From NCBI GenBank assembly GCA_023135855.1, contig JAGLSH010000002.1, positions 1 through 34,720 of the forward strand: 34,720 nt of DNA, read 5' to 3'. The notes under the pieces are model-generated. The model did no database searches. It was not told the DNA's origin and saw nothing but the letters and a program-made list of their open reading frames with translations. Shown here piece by piece: positions 9,064-16,808 of the stretch (the first letter of the stretch is position 1; each line of letters starts with the position of its first letter). This DNA comes from Candidatus Omnitrophota bacterium. GTDB taxonomy: Bacteria > Omnitrophota > Gorgyraeia > Duberdicusellales > 4484-171. The translations under genes and the position numbers were made by a program.

Positions 9064-9090
9064 GTTTTAAGTAATAAGTTATAAGTTAAG
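9061..9090. repeat. Left inverted repeat flanking the four-helix-bundle gene
   Basis: AT-rich stretch built from ATAAGTT-like units. Positions 9070-9086 match the reverse complement of 9456-9472 at 16 of 17 bases. It includes the tsaB stop codon. Together with the right copy it frames a roughly 410-bp unit carrying one gene. Confidence 0.75.
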
Positions 9091-9097
9091 AATAATT

Positions 9098-9463
9098 ATG
9101 CAAGATTTTAGAAGACTTGATATATACAAAAGAGCTATTGATTACTGTGTAGAGGTTTATAAATTCTCCACGAAGTTACCAATGAGCGAACAATATGGCC
9201 TTGTTTCTCAGATACGAAGAGCGGTTACGTCTATACCTTTAAATATATCTGAGGGAGCTGGTACCAATTCAAATAAGGAATTTTATTTATTCATAACTTA
9301 TTCGTATCGTTCAGTCAATGAAGTTTTAGCATGTTTAGAGTTAATCAAGAAATTAAGTTTATCTAAAGAAGAAAATAAAGTAGAAAGTTTAGAAAGGGAA
9401 GGCGTGGAACTTAGCCGTATGGTTTATACATTTTCCAAGAAACTTAAAACTAAAGACTTATAA
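9098..9463 (+). CDS. Four-helix-bundle protein (23S rRNA intervening-sequence type)
   Basis: 121 residues of the family often called S23 or IVS-encoded four-helix-bundle protein. It begins with FRRLDIYKRAIDYCVEVY and contains the conserved SQIRRAVTSIPLNISEGAG segment, then a heptad-rich second half. Family members occur inside 23S rRNA intervening sequences and as free-standing copies, and are related to the Avd accessory protein of diversity-generating retroelements; the molecular function is unresolved. No reverse transcriptase or variable repeat is nearby, so this is not a DGR. The stop codon sits inside the right flanking repeat, so the last residues are repeat-encoded. It interrupts an otherwise housekeeping gene string and looks like a mobile unit. 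Confidence 0.88.
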   Translation: MQDFRRLDIYKRAIDYCVEVYKFSTKLPMSEQYGLVSQIRRAVTSIPLNISEGAGTNSNKEFYLFITYSYRSVNEVLACLELIKKLSLSKEENKVESLEREGVELSRMVYTFSKKLKTKDL

Positions 9464-9473
9464 CTTATAACTA
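9456..9473. repeat. Right inverted repeat flanking the four-helix-bundle gene
   Basis: ACTTATAACTTATAACT at 9456-9472 is the reverse complement of 9070-9086 with one mismatch. It contains the stop codon of the enclosed gene (9461-9463) and ends 5 bases before the alr start codon. Confidence 0.75.
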
Positions 9474-9477
9474 TATT

Positions 9478-10599
9478 ATGACTAGACCATTGTGGATAGA
9501 AGTTGATTTAAGAGCTTTGAGAAATAATCTAGGAGCTGTTAAAAAATACCTTGGTCCAAAAGTAAAAATAGTTGCTACCATAAAGCAATCTGCTTATGGT
9601 CATGGCTTACTTCCAATAGCTCGCGAATTAGGCCGGCAGGGAGTTGATTGTTTTGGATTAGGCAGTGTTGAAGAAGCGATTGCTTTAAGAGAAGATGGCT
9701 TTGAGGGATCACTTCTTGTTTTAAGTGCAGTTTTAGATGAATTTGTTAGTCATTTTATTCATTATAATATAATCCCGACTGTCGTTGATTTAGGTTTTGC
9801 TCGTAAATTGGATAAAGCTGCCAAAGTAGCAAAAAAGATTGTACCAATTCATGTAAAGATTGATACTGGCATGGGTAGGTTAGGTATTTATTATAACAAA
9901 GCCCATGATTTTATAAAAAAGTTAAGTAATTTTAAAAATTTATCTCTAGAAGGAATTTATACTCATTTTTCGGTTGCTGATAGTGATAAAAAATTTACTA
10001 ATCAGCAGATTAGTGTTTTTAATAATTTTATTAAACAATTAGCAAAGGAGAAAATAACTTTTAAGTTTTGTCATTGTGCCAATAGTATCGGGATAATAAA
10101 ATATCCTAATGCTCATTTTAATATGGTTAGGCCTGGTCTTATCCTTTACGGAATTGAAGCAGCTAAAGGCCTTAATCTGAATTTAAAGCCAGTTCTTTCC
10201 TTAAAATCAAAGATTATTTTTATTAAAAAGATTACTAAAGGAAGGAGCGTAAGTTATGGCCGTAATTATATTGCTAAGGGTACGCGAAATATTGCTACTG
10301 TAGCCGTAGGTTATGCTGATGGTTATCCTTGGGCCTTGTCTAATAAGAGTAGAGTAATCATTAAGGATGATTTTTTTAATCTTGCTGGCCGAATTTGCAT
10401 GGATCACATTATGATTGATTTAGGTAGAAGAGCAGATATTAAGGTTGGTGATGAAGTTATCTTAATCGGTAGAAGCAAAAGGAAAAAACTAAGCATCAAA
10501 GAACTTGCCAAGATTGCTAATACTATTTCTTATGAGATTGTTAGCTGCTTATCTTTAAAAATACCCCGGATATATAGAAATTTCTTAAAAGTTAAATAA
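9478..10599 (+). CDS. alr: Alanine racemase
   Basis: PLP enzyme making D-alanine for peptidoglycan. 373 residues. The PLP lysine is Lys36 in ATIKQSAYGHG (usual form VKANAYGHG), the IDTGMGRLG and NMVRPGLILYG motifs are intact, the second catalytic base Tyr260 is in VSYGRNY, and GRICMDHIMID is in place. The ATG at 9478 follows the right repeat of the preceding element and has no recognisable Shine-Dalgarno sequence. Its stop directly abuts the stop of the convergent lptG gene, leaving no intergenic base. Confidence 0.95.
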   Translation: MTRPLWIEVDLRALRNNLGAVKKYLGPKVKIVATIKQSAYGHGLLPIARELGRQGVDCFGLGSVEEAIALREDGFEGSLLVLSAVLDEFVSHFIHYNIIPTVVDLGFARKLDKAAKVAKKIVPIHVKIDTGMGRLGIYYNKAHDFIKKLSNFKNLSLEGIYTHFSVADSDKKFTNQQISVFNNFIKQLAKEKITFKFCHCANSIGIIKYPNAHFNMVRPGLILYGIEAAKGLNLNLKPVLSLKSKIIFIKKITKGRSVSYGRNYIAKGTRNIATVAVGYADGYPWALSNKSRVIIKDDFFNLAGRICMDHIMIDLGRRADIKVGDEVILIGRSKRKKLSIKELAKIANTISYEIVSCLSLKIPRIYRNFLKVK

Positions 10600-11688
10600 T
10601 TATCTGATTAGGAGAAGGCCGGTTATTCCCACAGTTAGGAAAAATACCGGAGCTAAACTTACGCTTAAGAAGGGTAGGATAACTCCTGATTTACCTAAGG
10701 CAATACTAAAAGAAGAGAGAACATAATAAATAAAACTAAATATGAAGCCTATTCCTAAGGAGGAGAGGGCTACTTTTCTTTTTTTAATTTCTAAGGCTAA
10801 GGGCAAAATGCCAATAATAATAAAAAGATGCGAGAAGGGGTCGGCTATTTTTTGATAATAATCGATAGTTAAATTTGCTAGGAGCTTATTAGCTTTTACT
10901 TTTTTTAGCCGTGATATTTCTTTTTTTAAATGACTTAAGGATGAGAATTGAGAGAAGATACTTCTTTTTAGGAGTAATTCTCGAGGTTTTTCTTTGAGAC
11001 TGATTTTTTTAGTTGGGAAAGAAGTAGGAATATTGGATATATTTCCATTAAGATCAAGGTCATACTCGATAATATCTTTAGCAATCCAGAAGCCGTATTC
11101 ATAAGCGATTTCTTTACAAACTATTTTTTTCTTAAGTTTTCTATCTTTTCCTTCTTCAAAAATTATAACATTTCGCAGAAGACCTTTTTTAGGAAAAAAT
11201 TTCTGAACAAAAAATATTCTATCTCCAGAAGTAAATGCAAGATTGCGTTCTTCAGTAGTATTGGACATAGTTTTCTTTATAAATTGTGTTTTTATGTCAT
11301 CAACTTTTTTTTGTGATTTCATAAGAGTTTTTTCTTGTATGAAAAATGTTGATACCGAGAGAAATGTAGCAAAGAATATGATTGGAAATGCAATACGGAT
11401 GATGCTTGTACCTGAGACCCTAATACTTATAATTTCGTTATTTTTATTTAATTCTCCAAAAGTGTAGAGTGTACTTATAAGCAAAGCGAGAGGGCTTACT
11501 CTCAAGAATATTAATGGCAGAGAGGCAATGTAATATTGAACCAAAATTAGCAAAGGAGTTTTTGCTTCTAAGACATCAGAAAGATTTGTGAATATGTCAG
11601 CAATAAAATAGAGGCCGACAAACACCAAAAGGATAAATAAATATCCAAAGCTTACATGTTTAATTATGTATTTATCTAGAATACGCAT
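10600..11688 (-). CDS. lptG: LPS export permease LptG-like (YjgQ family)
   Basis: Membrane subunit of the LptBFG ABC transporter that extracts lipopolysaccharide from the inner membrane. 362 residues. Three N-terminal membrane helices, a periplasmic jellyroll-like middle (about 115-260) and three C-terminal helices. The N-terminal segment ADIFTNLSDVLE, followed by QYYIASLPLIFLRVSPLALL and NEIISIRVSGTSI, is closer to LptG than LptF. It overlaps the upstream partner by 17 bases. Its presence implies an outer membrane with LPS or a similar glycolipid. The F/G assignment is by order and N-terminal pattern. Confidence 0.87.
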   Translation of the reverse strand: MRILDKYIIKHVSFGYLFILLVFVGLYFIADIFTNLSDVLEAKTPLLILVQYYIASLPLIFLRVSPLALLISTLYTFGELNKNNEIISIRVSGTSIIRIAFPIIFFATFLSVSTFFIQEKTLMKSQKKVDDIKTQFIKKTMSNTTEERNLAFTSGDRIFFVQKFFPKKGLLRNVIIFEEGKDRKLKKKIVCKEIAYEYGFWIAKDIIEYDLDLNGNISNIPTSFPTKKISLKEKPRELLLKRSIFSQFSSLSHLKKEISRLKKVKANKLLANLTIDYYQKIADPFSHLFIIIGILPLALEIKKRKVALSSLGIGFIFSFIYYVLSSFSIALGKSGVILPFLSVSLAPVFFLTVGITGLLLIR

Positions 11689-12748
11689 GTTTAAAGATAA
11701 GATATCCCCCTATTGAGATAACGATTATATTTGGTAACCACATACCTAGAGCAGGAGGAAGATAACGATATTCAAGTAGAGCTTCTCCTAAAATAAATAA
11801 TAAGTAGTAGAAACCAGCGGTTAAAAAAGCAATACCAAAATTTATTGATTTTTCACGATGCTTTACTGCCAAAGATATGCCAAAGCCAAGAATAATAAAA
11901 GCAAGGCATGAGAAAGAAAAGCTTATTCGTTTATGGAATTCACCTTTTAATTCCGGAGCGTCGATTAAAGCAATCTTTTCTCGAAGCTCTGCAAGTCTCA
12001 TATCTGATGATTTTTTATTTACTTTTACTTTTTCACGCTTTTGAATAGGTATGTCCATAAAAAAGACTTTAAAATTAAGACGGTAAAGTTCCATTTTCTT
12101 TTTAGAAATAGTTTCATCCCTAAAGCCTTCTTCTAGCTTTATTTTTAATATATCGCCTTCAACGATGAACTCACCTTTCTTAGCAAATGTTACCTTAGTA
12201 GTTCTTTGTTTATTATCAGTTTCATAGATAAAGACATTTTTTAATTTATTACCGTTTTTATCAGCAACATAGAGAATGTAATTTTCAAAGTGCTCTAGAA
12301 ATACTCCGGGTTCAATGAGAGCCGATACATTTTTAAAGTAAATATTCTTTATTTGGCTTCGATAGCGATAATGAAAATCAGGGATTACTCGGTCATTAAG
12401 AATGAAGAGAAAAAGCGAAAAGATACAGCCTAAGATTAAGAAAATATTTAAGATTTTAAAAAGAGAGATTCCAGCTACTCTCATGGCGATAATTTCATTA
12501 TCAGCAATTAATCTACCCATAACTAATAAAACGCCCATTAGAAAAGCTAGGGGGATAGTAAAGCCCAGAAGATAGGGGATAAAGAAAGAGAGTATTCTCA
12601 GAGCGTCACCAACACTGATACCTTTTCGCACAATCATATCAGATACTTTCATTAAGTTACCCATGAGCATTACCATACTTAGAATAAGAAATGAAAATAT
12701 AAAAACCGATATAAAGTCTTTGATAATGTAATTTCTTAAAATTTTCAT
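11672..12748 (-). CDS. lptF: LPS export permease LptF-like (YjgP family)
   Basis: Partner of LptG in the LPS export ABC transporter; LptB is not in the window. 358 residues, same topology: helices near 14-36, 55-80 and 100-118, a periplasmic domain to about 270, then three helices. NEIIAMRVAGISLFKI is the conserved cytoplasmic coupling segment that contacts LptB. ATG at 12746-12748, 22 bases after comF on the minus strand, so comF-lptF-lptG is read as one unit. Confidence 0.88.
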   Translation of the reverse strand: MKILRNYIIKDFISVFIFSFLILSMVMLMGNLMKVSDMIVRKGISVGDALRILSFFIPYLLGFTIPLAFLMGVLLVMGRLIADNEIIAMRVAGISLFKILNIFLILGCIFSLFLFILNDRVIPDFHYRYRSQIKNIYFKNVSALIEPGVFLEHFENYILYVADKNGNKLKNVFIYETDNKQRTTKVTFAKKGEFIVEGDILKIKLEEGFRDETISKKKMELYRLNFKVFFMDIPIQKREKVKVNKKSSDMRLAELREKIALIDAPELKGEFHKRISFSFSCLAFIILGFGISLAVKHREKSINFGIAFLTAGFYYLLFILGEALLEYRYLPPALGMWLPNIIVISIGGYLIFKHAYSR

Positions 12749-12770
12749 TTTTTTACTATGATAGTTTTTG

Positions 12771-13475
12771 TTAGGTTTTTGATAAAGTTATTACTGTAAC
12801 ATTTCCTGCGCATTTTTCTTTTAAAGCTTTGGCACAGGCGCTAACTGTTGACCCAGTAGTAAATATGTCATCTACCAATATAATGCTTTTATTTTCCAAG
12901 TTTTCTTTTACTACAAATATCCCTTCAGTGTTCTTTTCTCTCTTTTCTCTTGGCAGTTTAGTTTGTGAAGGCCGGATATTTGTATTTTCTATTATATCAT
13001 CCTTAAAAGGGATTTTAAAATGATTTGATAACAATTTTGAAAGAAGCCCAGATTGGTTATAACCCCTTATTTTTAACTTATCTTTATGCAGGGGAACAGA
13101 GGTAATAAGCTTATATTTATTGGGATTAAAACCGATTTCTGATAAATGTTTTATTATCAGAGAGGAGAGAAAACCAGCAAGATAGTCATAATTTTTATAT
13201 TTAAAAAGATGTATTAGGCTTAGCATGGGCTCTTTATAGGCTGTAGCGCTAATAAGCCTTTGGTAGGGGTAAGTTTTATTATAACATTCTTGGCAAAGGG
13301 ATATTGAGTCAATATTCAAAGGTCTCAGACAATAGCTACAGCGTGGTTGAGCAAGAAAGGTTATTTTTTTCTCGCACTTTTGACAGAGATGCCCCTCAGA
13401 TATTTTCTTTTCGCAACAAAGGCAGAGACGAGGAAAGAGAAGATTTTTTATTACTTTTAGATAGTTAGCGAACAT
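12771..13475 (-). CDS. comF: ComF-family phosphoribosyltransferase-like protein
   Basis: ComF/GntX family, linked to DNA uptake and recombination in naturally competent bacteria; the biochemical role is not settled. 234 residues. Cysteine pairs form N-terminal zinc knuckles (Cys18/Cys21, Cys31/Cys34, Cys46/Cys49, Cys61/Cys64), followed by a type I PRTase core with the PRPP loop VDDIFTTGST at 201-210 and the family RGYNQSGLL segment. The ATG is at 13473-13475; a promoter -10 lies only 7 bases upstream and no Shine-Dalgarno is seen, so the mRNA may be leaderless. First gene of the comF-lptF-lptG unit. Confidence 0.9.
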   Translation of the reverse strand: MFANYLKVIKNLLFPRLCLCCEKKISEGHLCQKCEKKITFLAQPRCSYCLRPLNIDSISLCQECYNKTYPYQRLISATAYKEPMLSLIHLFKYKNYDYLAGFLSSLIIKHLSEIGFNPNKYKLITSVPLHKDKLKIRGYNQSGLLSKLLSNHFKIPFKDDIIENTNIRPSQTKLPREKREKNTEGIFVVKENLENKSIILVDDIFTTGSTVSACAKALKEKCAGNVTVITLSKT

Positions 13476-13482
13476 AGAAGGT

Positions 13483-13511
13483 ATTGTAGGGCTTATTTTT
13501 ATCTTTGTAAA
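13483..13511 (-). promoter_or_regulatory. Candidate sigma-70 promoter for comF-lptF-lptG
   Basis: On the minus strand a -35 TTTACA (plus coordinates 13506-13511) is followed after 17 bases by a -10 TACAAT (13483-13488). Transcription would begin at about 13475-13477, essentially at the comF ATG. The -35 is part of a GGGTTTAC box that recurs in the neighbouring promoters. Confidence 0.55.
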
Positions 13512-13570
13512 CCCTTATTACTTAGGTGCTAAATATTTCCAAGAAATAAAATTTTTTGTAAAACCCTATC

Positions 13571-13598
13571 TTGACACTCTTTGAAGAAAGGTTAAAAT
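13571..13598 (+). promoter_or_regulatory. Candidate sigma-70 promoter for the histidine kinase gene
   Basis: Perfect -35 TTGACA at 13571-13576, 16-base spacer, -10 TAAAAT at 13593-13598. Start would be near 13605, giving a leader of about 40 bases. Just upstream lies GTAAAACCC (13558-13566), shared with the response-regulator promoter. Confidence 0.65.
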
Positions 13599-13646
13599 AT
13601 GCTTAGGTAAGTATTTAAAAAATAAAATTTAGAATAGGCAAAAATA

Positions 13647-16346
13647 ATGATAATTTTTACTTTTATTGTTAGTGTGTTGTATTGGTTTCTTTGGGCTGGA
13701 GTGGAGGCCTTTGTCTTTGAAGAAATCAGCTTTATCAAAGCTATTTTTAGCTTTACAGATCATACCTTTTGGACACGCCTGCCAACAGTAGTATCTTTAA
13801 TGGCTATTGGTGTTTATTCTACGATTGCTAACACCAAACGAAAAGAGATTGAAGACGAACTAAACAAGAACTATGACTTAATTCCTTCTTTTCTAGACAA
13901 AATAGGGTCATTAGTTATAGCTTTTAATTGTACAGGGAAGATTGTTAGATTTAATAGCACTTGTGAAAAAGTAACTGGTTATACTTTTGCTGAAGTTAGA
14001 GGCAAGTATTTTTGGCGAATGTTTTTAAAGGAAAAGAATGCTAAAACTGCCCAGGGTGATTTATTGGATTTAATGGTTGGTCAATTTCCTAAAGGCTATG
14101 AGGACCATTGGATTTGCAAAGATGGTACTAATAGATTGATAAAGTGGTCTAATACCGTTGTTTTTGATAAAAAAGGCCTTGCTAAATATGTTATTAGTGT
14201 TGGCGTGGATATCACTGCTCATCAGAAGGCTGAGGAGGTATTAAAAAAGACTGAAGAAGGATATAAAAGCATAATTGATAATATTAATATTGGAGTATCT
14301 TTAGTGTCTCCAAATCGAGAAATTCTTTACATGAATAGGCAGATGAAAAGTTGGTTTTCAAGCCCAGATTTTGTTGAGAGCTCAATTTGTCACGATATCG
14401 TTAGTAACTCTTCTAAAGAATCTTGTTTGTCTTGCCCGACTTGCAAAGCTTTAAGTGAAAAGAAGGTTCAAGAAGATATTATAAAAATACCTTATAAAGA
14501 TGTTTTGGCAGCTTATAAAGTAGTTTCATTTCCAGTAGAGAATAATGAAGGTAAAATTATAGCCGTGATAGAGACTTTTGAAGATTTCAGTAGAGTTGAT
14601 AAGCAAGAACAAGAGATTCGTCATAGCTATCTTGCTCAGGCAGCAATAAACTCTCTTTTACGTTTCTCTCTTGAAAGCATTTCTTTAGAAGGGTTTCTAA
14701 AGTGTGCTCTTAATATTATTCTTTCTTCGCCATTGTTTTCTTCTTTAGGTATGGGGGCAATATTACTTGTAGACTCAGAACCCCAGGTATTATCGATGAA
14801 AGTTCATACTAGGTTCTCTGAAGATTTACAAAAAAAGTATCGAAGAGTTCCTTTTGGTATGGATGTTTGTGGCCGGGCAGCATCTTTAGGAGATTTCCAA
14901 TTTGATAATGGCCTTAAAGAAGACTTAATTGATAAACAAAAAGGCATAAGAACTTGGGCGCAGTATTGTAGTCCTATTATATATGCTGGGAATATAGTTG
15001 GAGTAATAGTTGTATGCATGGAAAAAGGATCCAAGCAAGGAAAAAAAGAAGAAGATTTTTTAAATACAATAGCAGCTACTTTAGCTGGAGTTATTCAGAG
15101 AAAATGGGATGAACAACGCCTAAGCCAGGTAAATCAATGTTTATTACACTTGGGTGCTAATCCTGCAGACAATATTCAACGCTTAGTTGTTCTTTGTGGG
15201 AATATTTTAGGGGCAAAATCAGCTTTTTATCATCGAATTAGCATTAAAGATAATTCATATCGTTCTATCGGGCAATATAATCCGCCTTCAAATTATATGG
15301 CTATGGAAAAATATTCTGGTAGCCTTTGTGAAGAAGTTGTAGGAGAAAAGAAAACTGGTTCTTTAATTGTTTATGATTTGCCACATTCTTCTTATATTAA
15401 CAAAGATCCATTTTGCTCTCTTTATCAATTTCGCACCTTTATTGGTAAAGCAATTCAATGTCGAAGTAAAAATATAGGTGTTTTATGTGGAGTTTATAAA
15501 GATGAACCTGTTCTTGGCAGCGAAGATAGAAAATTTTTAGGCATTATTGCTTCTGTTATCGGAGTAGAAGAAGAACGTATAAAGGCTAATGAGGAGTTAA
15601 GTCATGCTTTAACAAAGTTAAAGGAAGTCCAATATGGCTTGATTCAGTCTGAGAAGCTTGCGGCTTTAGGGAGATTTTCTTCAGGGATTGCTCATGAAGT
15701 AAAGAATCCTTTAGGAATTATTCTTGGAGGTACTGAATATTTGGAGCGAAAATTACAGACTAAAAATGAAGACATTAAAATTGCTTTGAAGAAGATAAAA
15801 GAATCTACTTTACGAGCTGATACTATTGTTTGTGATTTAGTAAAGTTTGCTATGCCATCGGAAATTAAAACTGAGAAAATAACTCCTCAAGAGTTAATTA
15901 ATGAGACGTTCTCTTTGCTTAAATACAGAAGTTCTTTAGTGAACGTCGAGATGGCTGCTGAGTTCGCCAAAGAAATTATTTACATTGATATAGACAAGAA
16001 TCAGATGCAGCAAGTTTTTTTTAATGTATTTGTAAATGCTATTGATGCTATGCCTAAGGGGGGCGATATAAAGGTAAAAACTTATAAGGCTTCTGGAGAG
16101 GAATTTTCGATAAGCGGAAGAGTTTGTGTGATTGAAGTGGTTGATACCGGAGAGGGTATAGCTAAAGAGAACCTCACTAGACTTTTCGAACCATTTTTTA
16201 CTACTAAAAGAGATAAGAAAGGCACTGGCTTGGGGTTGGCAATGTCTAAGACAATTGTTGAAAACAATCATGGTGTTTTGTTTATTGATAGTGAGCTTAA
16301 TAAAGGGGCTACAGTTAAAATCGTTTTACCTATTTTAAAGGTGTAA
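13647..16346 (+). CDS. Membrane-anchored PAS/PAS/GAF/GAF sensor histidine kinase
   Basis: 899-residue sensor kinase. Two membrane helices (about 1-22 and 44-62) with a very short external loop, so sensing is probably cytoplasmic. PAS 1 at about 75-195, PAS 2 at about 205-320 with a cysteine cluster (Cys248, Cys260, Cys263, Cys266), then two GAF-like domains (about 330-490 and 495-650). The HisKA domain carries the phosphoacceptor His683 in AHEVKNPLG. The ATPase domain shows the N box (NVFVNAIDAMPKGG), G1 (VDTGEGIA), F box (LFEPFFTTK) and G2 (GTGLGLAMS). The receiver-only regulator 57 bases downstream is the likely partner. Ligand unknown; the cysteines could bind a metal or respond to redox, which is inference. 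SD is weak. Confidence 0.93.
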   Translation: MIIFTFIVSVLYWFLWAGVEAFVFEEISFIKAIFSFTDHTFWTRLPTVVSLMAIGVYSTIANTKRKEIEDELNKNYDLIPSFLDKIGSLVIAFNCTGKIVRFNSTCEKVTGYTFAEVRGKYFWRMFLKEKNAKTAQGDLLDLMVGQFPKGYEDHWICKDGTNRLIKWSNTVVFDKKGLAKYVISVGVDITAHQKAEEVLKKTEEGYKSIIDNINIGVSLVSPNREILYMNRQMKSWFSSPDFVESSICHDIVSNSSKESCLSCPTCKALSEKKVQEDIIKIPYKDVLAAYKVVSFPVENNEGKIIAVIETFEDFSRVDKQEQEIRHSYLAQAAINSLLRFSLESISLEGFLKCALNIILSSPLFSSLGMGAILLVDSEPQVLSMKVHTRFSEDLQKKYRRVPFGMDVCGRAASLGDFQFDNGLKEDLIDKQKGIRTWAQYCSPIIYAGNIVGVIVVCMEKGSKQGKKEEDFLNTIAATLAGVIQRKWDEQRLSQVNQCLLHLGANPADNIQRLVVLCGNILGAKSAFYHRISIKDNSYRSIGQYNPPSNYMAMEKYSGSLCEEVVGEKKTGSLIVYDLPHSSYINKDPFCSLYQFRTFIGKAIQCRSKNIGVLCGVYKDEPVLGSEDRKFLGIIASVIGVEEERIKANEELSHALTKLKEVQYGLIQSEKLAALGRFSSGIAHEVKNPLGIILGGTEYLERKLQTKNEDIKIALKKIKESTLRADTIVCDLVKFAMPSEIKTEKITPQELINETFSLLKYRSSLVNVEMAAEFAKEIIYIDIDKNQMQQVFFNVFVNAIDAMPKGGDIKVKTYKASGEEFSISGRVCVIEVVDTGEGIAKENLTRLFEPFFTTKRDKKGTGLGLAMSKTIVENNHGVLFIDSELNKGATVKIVLPILKV

Positions 16347-16356
16347 AACCCCTTTC

Positions 16357-16384
16357 TTGACATACTTACAACCGGTGGTATTAT
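16357..16384 (+). promoter_or_regulatory. Candidate sigma-70 promoter for the response regulator
   Basis: Perfect -35 TTGACA at 16357-16362, 16-base spacer, -10 TATTAT at 16379-16384. A GTAAAACCCC box at 16343-16352 precedes the -35 as in the kinase promoter. Inverted heptamers CCCCTTT (16349-16355) and AAAGGGG (16387-16393) bracket the core promoter. This allows expression of the regulator independent of the kinase. Confidence 0.65.
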
Positions 16385-16403
16385 CAAAAGGGGAAGGAGT
16401 GAT

Positions 16404-16790
16404 ATGGATAAAATAAAGGTATTAATTATTGACGATGAAGAGGATTTGACCTTTTTCATAAAGGCTAATTTAGAATTAGTTGGAAATTATGAGGTCATTA
16501 CAGCTACTACTGGTAAAGATGGTTTAGCTATTGCTGCTTCAACTGATATAAATATTATTCTCCTAGATATTATGATGCCTAAAATGGATGGTTTTGAGGT
16601 TTTAGACAAGATTAAAAAAACTAAAGGGATTTTATCCATACCGGTAATAATGCTTACGGCTAAAGGTGATATTGAGTCAAAAATAAAAGCTGCTGGTTTG
16701 TATAATGAAGATTATATTGTTAAGCCAGTCCAAATAGAAATATTAAAATTAAAGATAGAGGAAGCATTAAAGAGAAGAGGAATAGGGTAG
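16404..16790 (+). CDS. Receiver-only response regulator (CheY-like)
   Basis: 128 residues, a single REC domain without output domain. Acidic pair in IIDDEEDL at the N-terminus, phosphoacceptor Asp55 in ILLDIMMPKMDGFE, Thr in MLTAKGD and Lys in YIVKPV; all five canonical positions are present. Good SD (AAGGAG) before the ATG. It lies after the kinase and before a PilZ protein, so it probably works by protein contact or relay rather than by binding DNA. Confidence 0.94.
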   Translation: MDKIKVLIIDDEEDLTFFIKANLELVGNYEVITATTGKDGLAIAASTDINIILLDIMMPKMDGFEVLDKIKKTKGILSIPVIMLTAKGDIESKIKAAGLYNEDYIVKPVQIEILKLKIEEALKRRGIG

Positions 16791-16808
16791 AGGAGGACAG
16801 AAGTTGTT

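Noticed and set aside
9061..9473. Diversity-generating retroelement, because the four-helix-bundle family is related to Avd
   Set aside because: No reverse transcriptase, template repeat or variable-repeat protein in the window.
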